Assembly: GCA_002315555.1 (NCBI GenBank)
Contig: DCHF01000052.1
Span: forward strand, 34,384 to 72,605
Source of the DNA: Lachnospiraceae bacterium UBA1759
GTDB taxonomy: Bacteria; Bacillota; Clostridia; Lachnospirales; Lachnospiraceae
Length of the DNA: 38,222 nt
Direction of reading: 5' to 3'
In this document: positions 8,242 to 15,560 of the stretch, piece after piece
Layout of the letters: each line of letters starts with the position of its first letter
Position numbering within the stretch: position 1 is the stretch's first letter
Program-made: the position numbers and the translations under genes
Notes under the pieces: generated by a model
What the model saw: only the letters and a program-made list of their open reading frames with translations
Database searches by the model: none
What the model was told of the DNA's origin: nothing

Positions 8242-9546
8242 ATGAAGGAAAATGAAACGGAAACGCTGACGTTTGGCTATACGCCGGCCGAATACGGAAA
8301 ATTTAAAAAATACGGTTGGCGTTTCCTCATTCTTTACTCGGTTTTATACAGCGCACTGTATTGTGTGCGACTCAATCTTGCAAATGCCGGCCCGGAGATG
8401 ATCTCCGGGCTCGGCTTTTCCACGGCCGATATCGGCATTCTGACGGCGACGCTGTTTTGGTCGTATGCCGTGGGTATGCTGATCGGGGGAAGAGCATCGG
8501 AGGTGTTCGGCTCCACGCGGTTCATCACGATTTCGGTCCTGGCATCGGTTACGGTCAATATTCTGTTCTGTTTCACGAGCTCTCTGCCGGTAATGCTTGT
8601 CCTGTGGGCAGTCAACGGTCTGGTCCAGGCCATGAACTGGCCTGCGGGCTGTGAGGTGCTGGCGGAGTGGTGGCCCGGAAAGTCCCGCGGTTTTGCCATG
8701 GGCTTCGCGAGCGCGTTTTCCGGCTTCGGTCAGGCGTTTGCGACACTCACTGTCGCGCTCGGACTGTTTCTGTTCCCGTCCATGGGCTGGCGCAGCGCAT
8801 TCTTTGTGCCGGCGGTCTTCCCGATCGTGTTCTTTATGATCTACATTCTGTTTACCAAGGCTTCTCCGGAGAAGATCGGCCTTAAGGCCTATCACGAAGA
8901 AAACCCGGAGATCGAAAAGGCAGAAGCGGAGATGCGCGAACTTGTTCAGAAGAATGGCAAGCTCTATCCGTATAAGTATCTTCTGAAGGAAGGCTATTTT
9001 GTGCGTACGCTTGTCATGCACGTGTTCTGCGGGTTTTCACGCTACGGTCTCCTGACCTGGGTGCCGATGTACTTCATCGAACGCTTCAACGTGGACATTA
9101 TGGAGGGCCTGTTTGCGTCGTTAGCCCTGCCCATCGGAATGGGTATCGGCTGCCTGGTCATGCCGACGATCACGGACCATTTGCAGGACCGCATGACGAT
9201 CATACCGGCATCCTCCTTTGCGGCGATGGCCTGCCTTGTTGTGCTGTTGTTCCTGGATCCGCGCACAACGGTCGGATTCCTTCTGATCGAAGTCATGCTG
9301 TTCATCGCCGGCTTCTTCATCTATGCGATCTCCGGCATTCTGAATACGATTGCGATCGATGCCGGCGGCCGCGTTTTCAACGGCACGGCGAACGGGCTGG
9401 TGGGCTTCACCGGTTATATGGGAGCCGGATTCCAGTCGATCCTGTACGGATTCATTGTGGCACATATCGGATGGCCGATGCTGTTCGTGTCGATCGCGGG
9501 GTTCTGTGCGCTGATCGGGGGAATGGGATTGATCAAGAGAAAATGA
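8242..9546 (+). CDS. MFS transporter, organophosphate:phosphate antiporter (OPA)-like
   Basis: 434-aa polytopic membrane protein with about twelve helices. The first helix and loop (YSALYCVRLNLANAGPEM) resemble the GlpT/UhpT opening in which an Arg after a Tyr-rich helix contacts phosphate; here the Arg is in CVRLN. The loop GGRASEVFGSTR is the MFS motif A position, and MNWPAGCEVLAEWWPGKSRG corresponds to the conserved OPA segment before helix 5. A cytoplasmic central loop (about 205-250) is charged. Substrate is probably a phosphorylated organic acid or sugar but cannot be fixed from sequence. AAAGG lies six bases before the ATG. Confidence 0.82.
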   Translation: MKENETETLTFGYTPAEYGKFKKYGWRFLILYSVLYSALYCVRLNLANAGPEMISGLGFSTADIGILTATLFWSYAVGMLIGGRASEVFGSTRFITISVLASVTVNILFCFTSSLPVMLVLWAVNGLVQAMNWPAGCEVLAEWWPGKSRGFAMGFASAFSGFGQAFATLTVALGLFLFPSMGWRSAFFVPAVFPIVFFMIYILFTKASPEKIGLKAYHEENPEIEKAEAEMRELVQKNGKLYPYKYLLKEGYFVRTLVMHVFCGFSRYGLLTWVPMYFIERFNVDIMEGLFASLALPIGMGIGCLVMPTITDHLQDRMTIIPASSFAAMACLVVLLFLDPRTTVGFLLIEVMLFIAGFFIYAISGILNTIAIDAGGRVFNGTANGLVGFTGYMGAGFQSILYGFIVAHIGWPMLFVSIAGFCALIGGMGLIKRK

Positions 9547-9571
9547 GCCCGGGGACACATTCCTTTTTTGT

Positions 9572-10423
9572 TCACACAATACAATCGATCCACGCCGGAA
9601 AATGATCCGACAGCTTCAGGTAGGCGTCGTCGATGTAGCGGTCAAAGCGGATGACACGCATCGGTCCCTGGATCAGTACGTGGTCGATGGCTTCCTCAAA
9701 GGGCTTCGGCTCATACGGCACCCAGCCGTCGTCACCGCACCAGTGGTAACCGTTGTAGGGGTACGCCCATTCCGCCTTGTCATTCGCGTGGGTGAAGCAG
9801 CGCTCCGTAAGGAAGCGGATCGGGGCGGAGTCGTACGGACAGTTCAGATCGCCCACGAGGACCGCGGGACAATCGGCTCCGGAAAGCGCGCGGAAGCGCT
9901 CGATCTCTTCCACTAAGATACTGCACTGGTAAACGCGCGCGGCGTCGGAACCAAGCTGGAAATCCTTTTTTCCGGGATCGTCCGACTTCCACCAGAGATG
10001 GGTCGTGCAGAGGATCAGACATTTTCCGGTGCGTTTGTCACGGAACAGGCCGATGCACCAGGACTTGGTGTCATCGTTATTAAAGCAGCCCTCATAGCCC
10101 GGACAGCCTGCGGGGTAAATGCCGAAGGCGGAATTCACCAGCTCAAAACGGTCCTGACGGTAGAGGATCGGCGTGTCGCGGCCCCAGATCGCGGCGTAAT
10201 GCGGCTCGCCTTCGTTTAAATAACGCATCATCAGGTCCAGCATTTTCGGCGAGACCTCCTGAAAGCCGATGATATCCGGCATCGTTTCCCGGTAAACGCG
10301 GACAAAGCCGCGCTCGCGCACCTCGGCGGAGCAATCTTCCCCCATGGCCGCCCAGATCTCGTTGTTTTCATCGTGGCGCCACTGGTTATTGGACATAATA
10401 CGAATGGTAGGATCTATAGACAT
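9572..10423 (-). CDS. endonuclease/exonuclease/phosphatase-fold hydrolase, 283 aa
   Basis: The EEP-fold signature set is complete: RIMSNNQW near the start, Glu56 in IIGFQEVS, His142 in CTTHLWW, Asp192 and Asn194 in VLVGDLNCP, Asp247-His248 in AIDHVLI, and the terminal Ser-Asp-His (272-274, LSDHFPAW). These residues bind Mg2+ and cut a phosphodiester or phosphomonoester. No signal peptide. The family covers DNA repair exonucleases, sphingomyelinase-like and inositol-phosphatase-like enzymes; the sequence does not decide among them. ATG preceded by GGAGG. It is a single gene, convergent with the MFS gene. Confidence 0.87.
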   Translation of the reverse strand: MSIDPTIRIMSNNQWRHDENNEIWAAMGEDCSAEVRERGFVRVYRETMPDIIGFQEVSPKMLDLMMRYLNEGEPHYAAIWGRDTPILYRQDRFELVNSAFGIYPAGCPGYEGCFNNDDTKSWCIGLFRDKRTGKCLILCTTHLWWKSDDPGKKDFQLGSDAARVYQCSILVEEIERFRALSGADCPAVLVGDLNCPYDSAPIRFLTERCFTHANDKAEWAYPYNGYHWCGDDGWVPYEPKPFEEAIDHVLIQGPMRVIRFDRYIDDAYLKLSDHFPAWIDCIV

Positions 10424-10447
10424 AACACGCCTCCTTCAGTTACTTCG

Positions 10448-10476
10448 ATTGTAGTACCGCAGCAGGAAAAACGCAA
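10448..10476 (-). promoter_or_regulatory. promoter for the EEP-fold hydrolase
   Basis: On the minus strand, TTGCGT (complement of 10471-10476), 17-base spacer, TACAAT (complement of 10448-10453), about 25 bases before the ATG, with GGAGG in the short leader. Confidence 0.7.
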
Positions 10477-10522
10477 CGGTGTGCGGAAGAAGTTTTCTTT
10501 GCGGAGTCCAGGCGCTTTCCGG

Positions 10523-10551
10523 TTGCCGCAGCCGCCGAACTATGGTACAGT
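10523..10551 (+). promoter_or_regulatory. probable promoter for the HAD phosphatase gene
   Basis: TTGCCG (10523-10528), 17-base spacer, TACAGT (10546-10551), 30 bases upstream of the ATG. Both boxes deviate from consensus but position and spacing fit. Confidence 0.45.
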
Positions 10552-10581
10552 TACTGTAGTTTTTTATTAAAGGAGTTTTCC

Positions 10582-11415
10582 ATGCCCATTCTTACGGATC
10601 ATCTGGGCCGCGATGCAAGCGACCTTCATAATAAGACCCTTTGGCTGTTCGATATGGACGGCACGATCTACGAGGAGGACCGTATCTTTGACGGCACGCT
10701 CGACCTGCTCCGGAAGATTCGCGAGGACGGCGGCCGTTATATGTTCCTCACCAACAACTCCAGCAAGTCCGTCCGTGACTATGTGACCAAGGTCACAGGC
10801 ATGGGCATCGATGCGGATCGCGAGGATTTCTTTACATCGTCCCAGGCAACGGTACGCTACATTCAGGAGAACTTTCCCGGCGCGCTTGTGTATGTGCAGG
10901 GTACGCGCTCTTTAGTGGAAGAACTGCAGACCTCCGGCATCCGTGTCACGGAAGAGTTTGACCTCAGCGCCGAAGTCATTCTGGTCGGGTTCGATACCGA
11001 ACTCACATTTGAGAAACTGCGCCGCACCAGCGAGATGCTGACCAAACTGGATGTACCGTACATCGCAACAAATCTGGATCTTGTCTGTCCGGTCTCCTTC
11101 GGCTTTGTACCGGATTGCGGGTCGATGTGCATCGGCTTAAAATACGCGACCGGTAAGGAACCGACGGTCATCGGCAAACCAAAGCCGACGATGATCGAAC
11201 TGGCCTGCAGAAAGTACGGGGTCCCGAAGGAGCAGGCCGTGCTGATCGGTGACCGTCTTTACACGGACATCGCTTCCGGTGTCAATGCCGGCGTCACCAC
11301 GATCTGTGTGCTGTCCGGTGAAGCGAAACTGGAGGAGGCGCTGGAGTATGAGAAACAGCCGACCTACATTTTTGAAAGTGTAAAAACGATCTGTGAAGGT
11401 CTGAAGCAGTCATGA
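10582..11415 (+). CDS. HAD-superfamily subfamily IIA phosphatase (NagD/p-nitrophenylphosphatase-like)
   Basis: 277-aa cytoplasmic phosphatase. Motif I is FDMDGTIY with nucleophile Asp24 and acid Asp26; motif II is FLTNNSS (Thr57); motif III Lys is in GKPKPT (about 198-202); motif IV is GDRLYTDIASG with Asp224 and Asp229. The IIA cap domain occupies about 75-195. Family members dephosphorylate sugar phosphates, phosphoglycolate or nucleotides; the substrate here is open. AAAGGAG precedes the ATG. The gene ends at a perfect palindromic terminator and appears monocistronic. Confidence 0.92.
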   Translation: MPILTDHLGRDASDLHNKTLWLFDMDGTIYEEDRIFDGTLDLLRKIREDGGRYMFLTNNSSKSVRDYVTKVTGMGIDADREDFFTSSQATVRYIQENFPGALVYVQGTRSLVEELQTSGIRVTEEFDLSAEVILVGFDTELTFEKLRRTSEMLTKLDVPYIATNLDLVCPVSFGFVPDCGSMCIGLKYATGKEPTVIGKPKPTMIELACRKYGVPKEQAVLIGDRLYTDIASGVNAGVTTICVLSGEAKLEEALEYEKQPTYIFESVKTICEGLKQS

Positions 11416-11416
11416 C

Positions 11417-11447
11417 AAAATAGGCTCCGATCGGAGCCTATTTTTTT
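11417..11447 (+). terminator. Rho-independent terminator of the HAD phosphatase gene
   Basis: Perfect palindrome: AAATAGGCTCCGA (11418-11430) with TCGGAGCCTATTT (11431-11443), followed by further T residues to 11447. Confidence 0.92.
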
Positions 11448-11493
11448 GCGCTCATTTTCCGTGACAGTGAACGCGGAAAATGAGCGCAAAAAA
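11442..11493. repeat. perfect 20-bp inverted repeat upstream of the ABC exporter
   Basis: TTTTTTGCGCTCATTTTCCG (11442-11461) and its exact complement (11474-11493) flank a 12-base loop. The left T run is shared with the preceding terminator. In either direction the stem is followed by purine on one strand and T on the other, so it would read as a terminator on the minus strand, where no gene points at it. It may be a second-stage terminator, an element that blocks read-through in both directions, or a small mobile palindrome. Confidence 0.75.
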
Positions 11494-11529
11494 GGAAAAG
11501 TCGGCGCAAAAATCGAAAACATAAAAGAA

Positions 11530-11557
11530 TTGAGATTTTTGCGGCCTGTGGTATACT
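11530..11557 (+). promoter_or_regulatory. promoter for the ABC exporter operon
   Basis: TTGAGA (11530-11535), 16-base spacer, TATACT (11552-11557). A start near 11564 gives a leader of about 58 bases that contains an imperfect hairpin around 11561-11595 (TGCGC arms) and the ribosome site GGGGG. Confidence 0.7.
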
Positions 11558-11621
11558 GATTTTTGTGCGCGCATCTTTTGATCATGCGCAAAAAACAGTG
11601 ATAATTATTGGGGGTAATGCA

Positions 11622-13433
11622 TTGATTTTCGGAAAGCATATCAACAAGTACTATCTGAAATACAGTTGGATGATTTTGCTCGGCCTGATCGCGCTGGTCA
11701 GTGTTGACTTCGGTCAGCTGAAGATTCCGGAGCTTTACAGAATGGCGGTCAACGGCCTGAATAACGGAGCGGTGGAAGTGGACGGCGTTCTTCATACGTT
11801 TGACATGGATTTCCTGCTCGATGAGATCTGTCTGCCGCTTTGCATCGTCATCGTCATGATCGTGGCAGGACGTTTTCTGTGGCGTATCGGCTTCTTCGGT
11901 TCCGCTATCAAGGTGGAGCAGGAGGTCCGTTTCAAGATGTTTGACCGTTGCAAGGACCTTTCCCAGCAGTACTACGCCGTCAACAAGGTCGGTAATATGA
12001 TGTCCCTGTTCACGAACGATATCGATACCATCCGCGACTGCTTCGGTAACGGTATCCTGACTTTTGCGGACGCCCTGATCATGGGCGGTATGGCGCTGGT
12101 CAAGATGTACCGCATGAATGTGATCCTGACGGCTTTCAGTATGATCCCGATGGTCTTCCTCTTCATCGCGGCAAGCCTGGTCGGAAAGAAGATGTCCGCC
12201 AAGTGGAGAGAGCGTCAGGAGGCCTTCTCCAATCTGTCCGATTTCTCGCAGGAATCCTTCTCCGGCATTGCCGTCATCAAGGCGTTTGCGAAGGAAGCCA
12301 AGGAACTCATGGCGTTCCGCGTGTTGAATATCGATAACGAGCGGGTAAATGTGGAATTCGTCCGTATGGCAACGCTCATGAATATCATGATCACGCTGTT
12401 CGTGGAATCCGTCATCTGTATCATCCTCGGATTCGGCGGCTATCTGGTTTATGTGGGTGTGTTTGATGCCGGTGAGTTGGTCGAATTCATCCTGTACTTT
12501 ACGAATATCGTATGGCCCATCATGGCCATTTCCATGCTGATCGAGCAGCACGCACGCGGTTCCGCTTCACTGAACCGTATCAGCGAGCTACTGGATACCG
12601 GCATCGATGTCAAGGACTCCGAGGCGGTCCGCGCTGCTGTTGAGGCAGGGGACACGAGCGTCATCGATCCGGAGATCAAGGGTACCGTGGAATTCAAGCA
12701 TCTGAATTTCACTTATCCGGGTTCGGAACTCGAGGTGCTGCACGACGTCAGCTTCCGGATCGAGGCCGGCGAGAACGTGGGCCTGATCGGTAAGACCGGT
12801 TCCGGTAAGACGACCATCGTGGACCTGATCGCCCGTACGTATAACGTACCGGACGGCACGATCTTTATGGACGGACACGATGTCAATGACCTTCCGATTC
12901 ATACGGTCCGCAAGCATCTTGCGTATGTTCCGCAGGATAATTTCCTGTTCTCGCAGACCATCGGCGAGAATATCGCGTTTGCGTTTGAAGGCTCGGATGA
13001 TAAGGCGGCCATTGAAGAAGCGGCCCGTTATGCCGATGTTTACGACAATATTTCCGAGTTTCCGGAGAAGTTTGAGACCATGCTCGGTGAGCGCGGTGTC
13101 ACGGTCTCCGGCGGACAGAAGCAGCGAATCTCCATTGCCCGTGCGCTGATGAAGAATTCCGAGGTACTGATCCTGGATGATTCCGTCTCCGCGGTCGATA
13201 CCAAGACGGAAAAGACGATCCTTGAGAATCTGAGGACCACGAGAAAGGGCCGCACGACCATTCTGATCGCGCACCGTATCACAACGGTCCGGCACATGGA
13301 TAAGATCATCTTCATCGATGACGGCCGCGTGGTCGATGTGGGTGGCCACGAGGAACTGATCGCACGCTGCCCGGCGTACGCTGAAATGGTCGAGCTGCAG
13401 CGCCTTGAGGACGAAAGAAAGGAGCGTGAATAA
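11622..13433 (+). CDS. ABC exporter half-transporter, degenerate ATPase-site subunit (603 aa)
   Basis: Membrane domain of six helices (about 1-320) fused to a nucleotide-binding domain. Walker A GKTGSGKT is at 390-397, ABC signature VSGGQ at 495-499, and Walker B LILDD ends in Asp520 where a catalytic Glu is expected; the H-loop LIAHRIT is present. This Glu-to-Asp change marks the degenerate-site subunit of heterodimeric exporters such as TM287/288 and BmrCD. I chose the TTG at 11622 because GGGGG lies seven bases upstream and the protein then begins MIFGKHINKYYLKY; a GTG at 11565 would be essentially at the transcription start. The partner gene follows at once (1-base gap), with AAAGGAG inside this gene's last codons. 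Exported substrate unknown (drug, lipid or peptide). Confidence 0.9.
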   Translation: MIFGKHINKYYLKYSWMILLGLIALVSVDFGQLKIPELYRMAVNGLNNGAVEVDGVLHTFDMDFLLDEICLPLCIVIVMIVAGRFLWRIGFFGSAIKVEQEVRFKMFDRCKDLSQQYYAVNKVGNMMSLFTNDIDTIRDCFGNGILTFADALIMGGMALVKMYRMNVILTAFSMIPMVFLFIAASLVGKKMSAKWRERQEAFSNLSDFSQESFSGIAVIKAFAKEAKELMAFRVLNIDNERVNVEFVRMATLMNIMITLFVESVICIILGFGGYLVYVGVFDAGELVEFILYFTNIVWPIMAISMLIEQHARGSASLNRISELLDTGIDVKDSEAVRAAVEAGDTSVIDPEIKGTVEFKHLNFTYPGSELEVLHDVSFRIEAGENVGLIGKTGSGKTTIVDLIARTYNVPDGTIFMDGHDVNDLPIHTVRKHLAYVPQDNFLFSQTIGENIAFAFEGSDDKAAIEEAARYADVYDNISEFPEKFETMLGERGVTVSGGQKQRISIARALMKNSEVLILDDSVSAVDTKTEKTILENLRTTRKGRTTILIAHRITTVRHMDKIIFIDDGRVVDVGGHEELIARCPAYAEMVELQRLEDERKERE

Positions 13434-13434
13434 T

Positions 13435-15321
13435 ATGAGAGAATACTATCCGCTTCTTGTGACCGGGGCCATCGTCGGAGTGCTCAGCATCGTTTTCGTC
13501 ACAGCGTTTGCCTGCATGAAGGATAAGAAGGAAGCCATCGGCTTTGAACGAAACATGAAGGACAGCGAGATCATTAAGCGCCTTCTGATGTATGCGAGGC
13601 CCTATTGGAAAAACTATTTCCTGATCTTCACCTTTGTTCTGGTGTCCATCGCGTATGATGTCACGTCGCCGCTTCTCATCGGTCGTATCGAAGAGATGGT
13701 CAAGGACCGTTTCGAGATGAATCAGCTGGTCCGCATGATCTTGATCTATGCGAGCATTCTGGCGGTATCGCTTATCAGTAACTACATTCAGGCGATCCAG
13801 CTGCAGAAGACCGGTCAGAAGATCCTGACGGCTATCCGCGAGGATCTGTTCACGCACATTGAAAGCCTGTCGCACAATCAGCTGAACCACATTCCGGTCG
13901 GTAAGCTGGTCACCCGTGAGACCAACGATACCAATGCCATTTCCATGATGTTCACAAACATTCTGGTCAATCTGTTCAAGAATGCGCTGGTGGTCATCGG
14001 CGTCCTGGTAGCGATGCTCTGTCTGAATTACGAGCTGACCCTGATGGTCCTGTGCTTTGTACCGTTCATCATTCTGTTTACGCTGATCTTCCGTAAGTTC
14101 TCCCGCCGCGCATATCGCCGCGTGAAGGATTGCACCACGGATATCAACACGTATTTAAGCGAAAATCTTTCCGGTATCAAGATCACGCAGATCTTCAACA
14201 ACGAGCAGAAGAAGCGCGAGGAGTTCCGGGAAAAGAACGATAAGACCGCAAAGGCGCGCGTGGCGGAAGTCCTGGTATTCGGTATTTTCCGACCGATCGT
14301 GTACATGCTGTATGTCGCATCCATTCTGTGTCTTCTGTATCTGTCCGGTAAAGGCTACATTCAGAACACCAGCTTCATGGGACAGGTGATCACATCCGGT
14401 ACGCTGGTCAGCTTCTATATGTACATTTCCAAGTTCTATAACCCGATCCAGAGCCTGGCGGAGACCTTTAACTGGCTGCAGTCGGCGATGGCATCGGCAG
14501 AGAAGGATTTCTCCATTATGGATATGGAGCCGGAGATCGTCGATGAGCCGGATGCCATCGAACTGGAGCACTTCGAGGGTGAAATCGAGTTCAGGAATGT
14601 CTGGTTCGCATACAAGGAAGGCGAGTGGATCTTAAAGGATGTGTCCTTCCATGTGAATGCGAAGGAGACCGTCGCATTTGTCGGCGCGACCGGTGCCGGA
14701 AAGACGACCATTCTCGGACTGGTCTGCCGTAACTATGATATTCAGAAGGGCCAGATCCTGGTCGATGGCATCGACATCCGCAAGATCAAGGTCCGGTCGC
14801 TTCGCCGTCATTTTGGTCAGATGCTGCAGGATGTGTTCCTTTTTGCGGGCACCATCCGCTCGAACATCGTGCTGCGTGAGGAGAATATGACCGATGAGGA
14901 GATCATGGAGGCTTGCCGCTATGTCAATGCCGATCATTTCATCGACCGCCTGCCGAATGGCCTGGACGAAGAGGTCCGTGAACGCGGTAACAACTTCTCC
15001 GCAGGCCAGCGTCAGCTGCTGTCCTTCGCACGTACCATTATTCACAAACCGGATGTCATGATCCTGGATGAGGCGACTGCGAACATCGATACGGAGACCG
15101 AACAGCTGATCCAGAATTCACTGGAAAAGATGATGAACATCGGAACGATGCTGATCGTTGCGCACCGTCTGTCCACCATCCAGCATGCGGATAAGATCAT
15201 CGTGCTGAATCACGGACGCATTGTGGAGCAGGGCGATCATTTTGAACTGCTGAAGAAACGCGGTGCATATTATGAGCTGTATAAGCTGCAGTATGCAGAG
15301 TCAGACGAAAGCCGTATCTAA
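13435..15321 (+). CDS. ABC exporter half-transporter, canonical ATPase-site subunit (628 aa)
   Basis: Partner of the preceding gene. An extra N-terminal hydrophobic helix (about 5-27) precedes the usual six-helix membrane domain (about 55-340). Walker A GATGAGKT is at 417-424, Walker B ends in a proper Glu546 (MILDEAT), while the signature motif is FSAGQ (521-525) instead of LSGGQ. In a heterodimer this signature faces the Asp-type Walker B of the partner, so the same composite site carries both deviations. I chose ATG 13435 (AAAGGAG ten bases upstream) over upstream TTG codons inside the previous gene. The last seven codons lie in the first unit of a tandem repeat array, so the C-terminal ESDESRI may have been created by that repeat. 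Confidence 0.92.
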   Translation: MREYYPLLVTGAIVGVLSIVFVTAFACMKDKKEAIGFERNMKDSEIIKRLLMYARPYWKNYFLIFTFVLVSIAYDVTSPLLIGRIEEMVKDRFEMNQLVRMILIYASILAVSLISNYIQAIQLQKTGQKILTAIREDLFTHIESLSHNQLNHIPVGKLVTRETNDTNAISMMFTNILVNLFKNALVVIGVLVAMLCLNYELTLMVLCFVPFIILFTLIFRKFSRRAYRRVKDCTTDINTYLSENLSGIKITQIFNNEQKKREEFREKNDKTAKARVAEVLVFGIFRPIVYMLYVASILCLLYLSGKGYIQNTSFMGQVITSGTLVSFYMYISKFYNPIQSLAETFNWLQSAMASAEKDFSIMDMEPEIVDEPDAIELEHFEGEIEFRNVWFAYKEGEWILKDVSFHVNAKETVAFVGATGAGKTTILGLVCRNYDIQKGQILVDGIDIRKIKVRSLRRHFGQMLQDVFLFAGTIRSNIVLREENMTDEEIMEACRYVNADHFIDRLPNGLDEEVRERGNNFSAGQRQLLSFARTIIHKPDVMILDEATANIDTETEQLIQNSLEKMMNIGTMLIVAHRLSTIQHADKIIVLNHGRIVEQGDHFELLKKRGAYYELYKLQYAESDESRI

Positions 15322-15386
15322 GTCAGACGAAAGCCGAGACAGAGTCAGACGAAAGCCGAGACAGAGTCAGACGAAAGCCGAGACGG
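15299..15386. repeat. tandem array of four 22-bp units
   Basis: Four direct, contiguous 22-base units begin AGTCAGACGAAAGCCG: 15299-15320, 15321-15342, 15343-15364, 15365-15386. Units 2 and 3 are identical, unit 4 differs at one base, and unit 1, which contains the end of the ABC gene and its TAA, differs only in its last six bases. Each unit starts with GTCAGAC, whose complement GTCTGAC ends each copy of the neighbouring 37-bp repeat. Confidence 0.95.
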
Positions 15387-15388
15387 AG

Positions 15389-15461
15389 TCGAGGGAACGG
15401 TTCCGGAGGAACCGCGTGTCTGACTTCGAGGGAACGGTTCCGGAGGAACCGCGTGTCTGAC
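15389..15461. repeat. tandem duplication of a 37-bp palindromic unit
   Basis: Two identical 36-base copies (15389-15424 and 15426-15461) separated by one T. Each contains GGTTCC and GGAACC arms around GGA, a small hairpin, and ends GTCTGAC, which can pair with GTCAGAC of the adjacent 22-bp units. The array sits in the untranslated region between the ABC gene and its terminator. Confidence 0.95.
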
Positions 15462-15499
15462 CGCAGACGCGAGTTTGCGAAAAAACGGGATTAAAACAA

Positions 15500-15533
15500 A
15501 AAGGACGGTGTGAATATTTTCACACCGTCCTTT
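15500..15533. terminator. bidirectional Rho-independent terminator
   Basis: Perfect 15-bp stem, AAAGGACGGTGTGAA (15500-15514) and TTCACACCGTCCTTT (15519-15533), with a 4-base loop, A run on one side and T on the other. It serves the ABC operon on plus and the corrinoid methyltransferase gene on minus. The right arm segment CCGTCCTTTAT recurs at 15547-15557, a short duplication. Confidence 0.92.
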
Positions 15534-15560
15534 ATCTTATGATAGCCGTCCTTTATGTTC

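Noticed and set aside
11364..12551. 395-codon minus-strand frame opposite the first ABC subunit
   Set aside because: His/Asp-rich shadow of the exporter gene; it crosses the promoter, terminator and long inverted repeat.
15263..15460. 65-codon frame through the tandem repeats
   Set aside because: Its repetitive sequence is just translation of the 22- and 37-bp units, and no start signal exists.
15299..15461. CRISPR array
   Set aside because: Units are contiguous direct repeats without unique spacers, and no cas genes are nearby.
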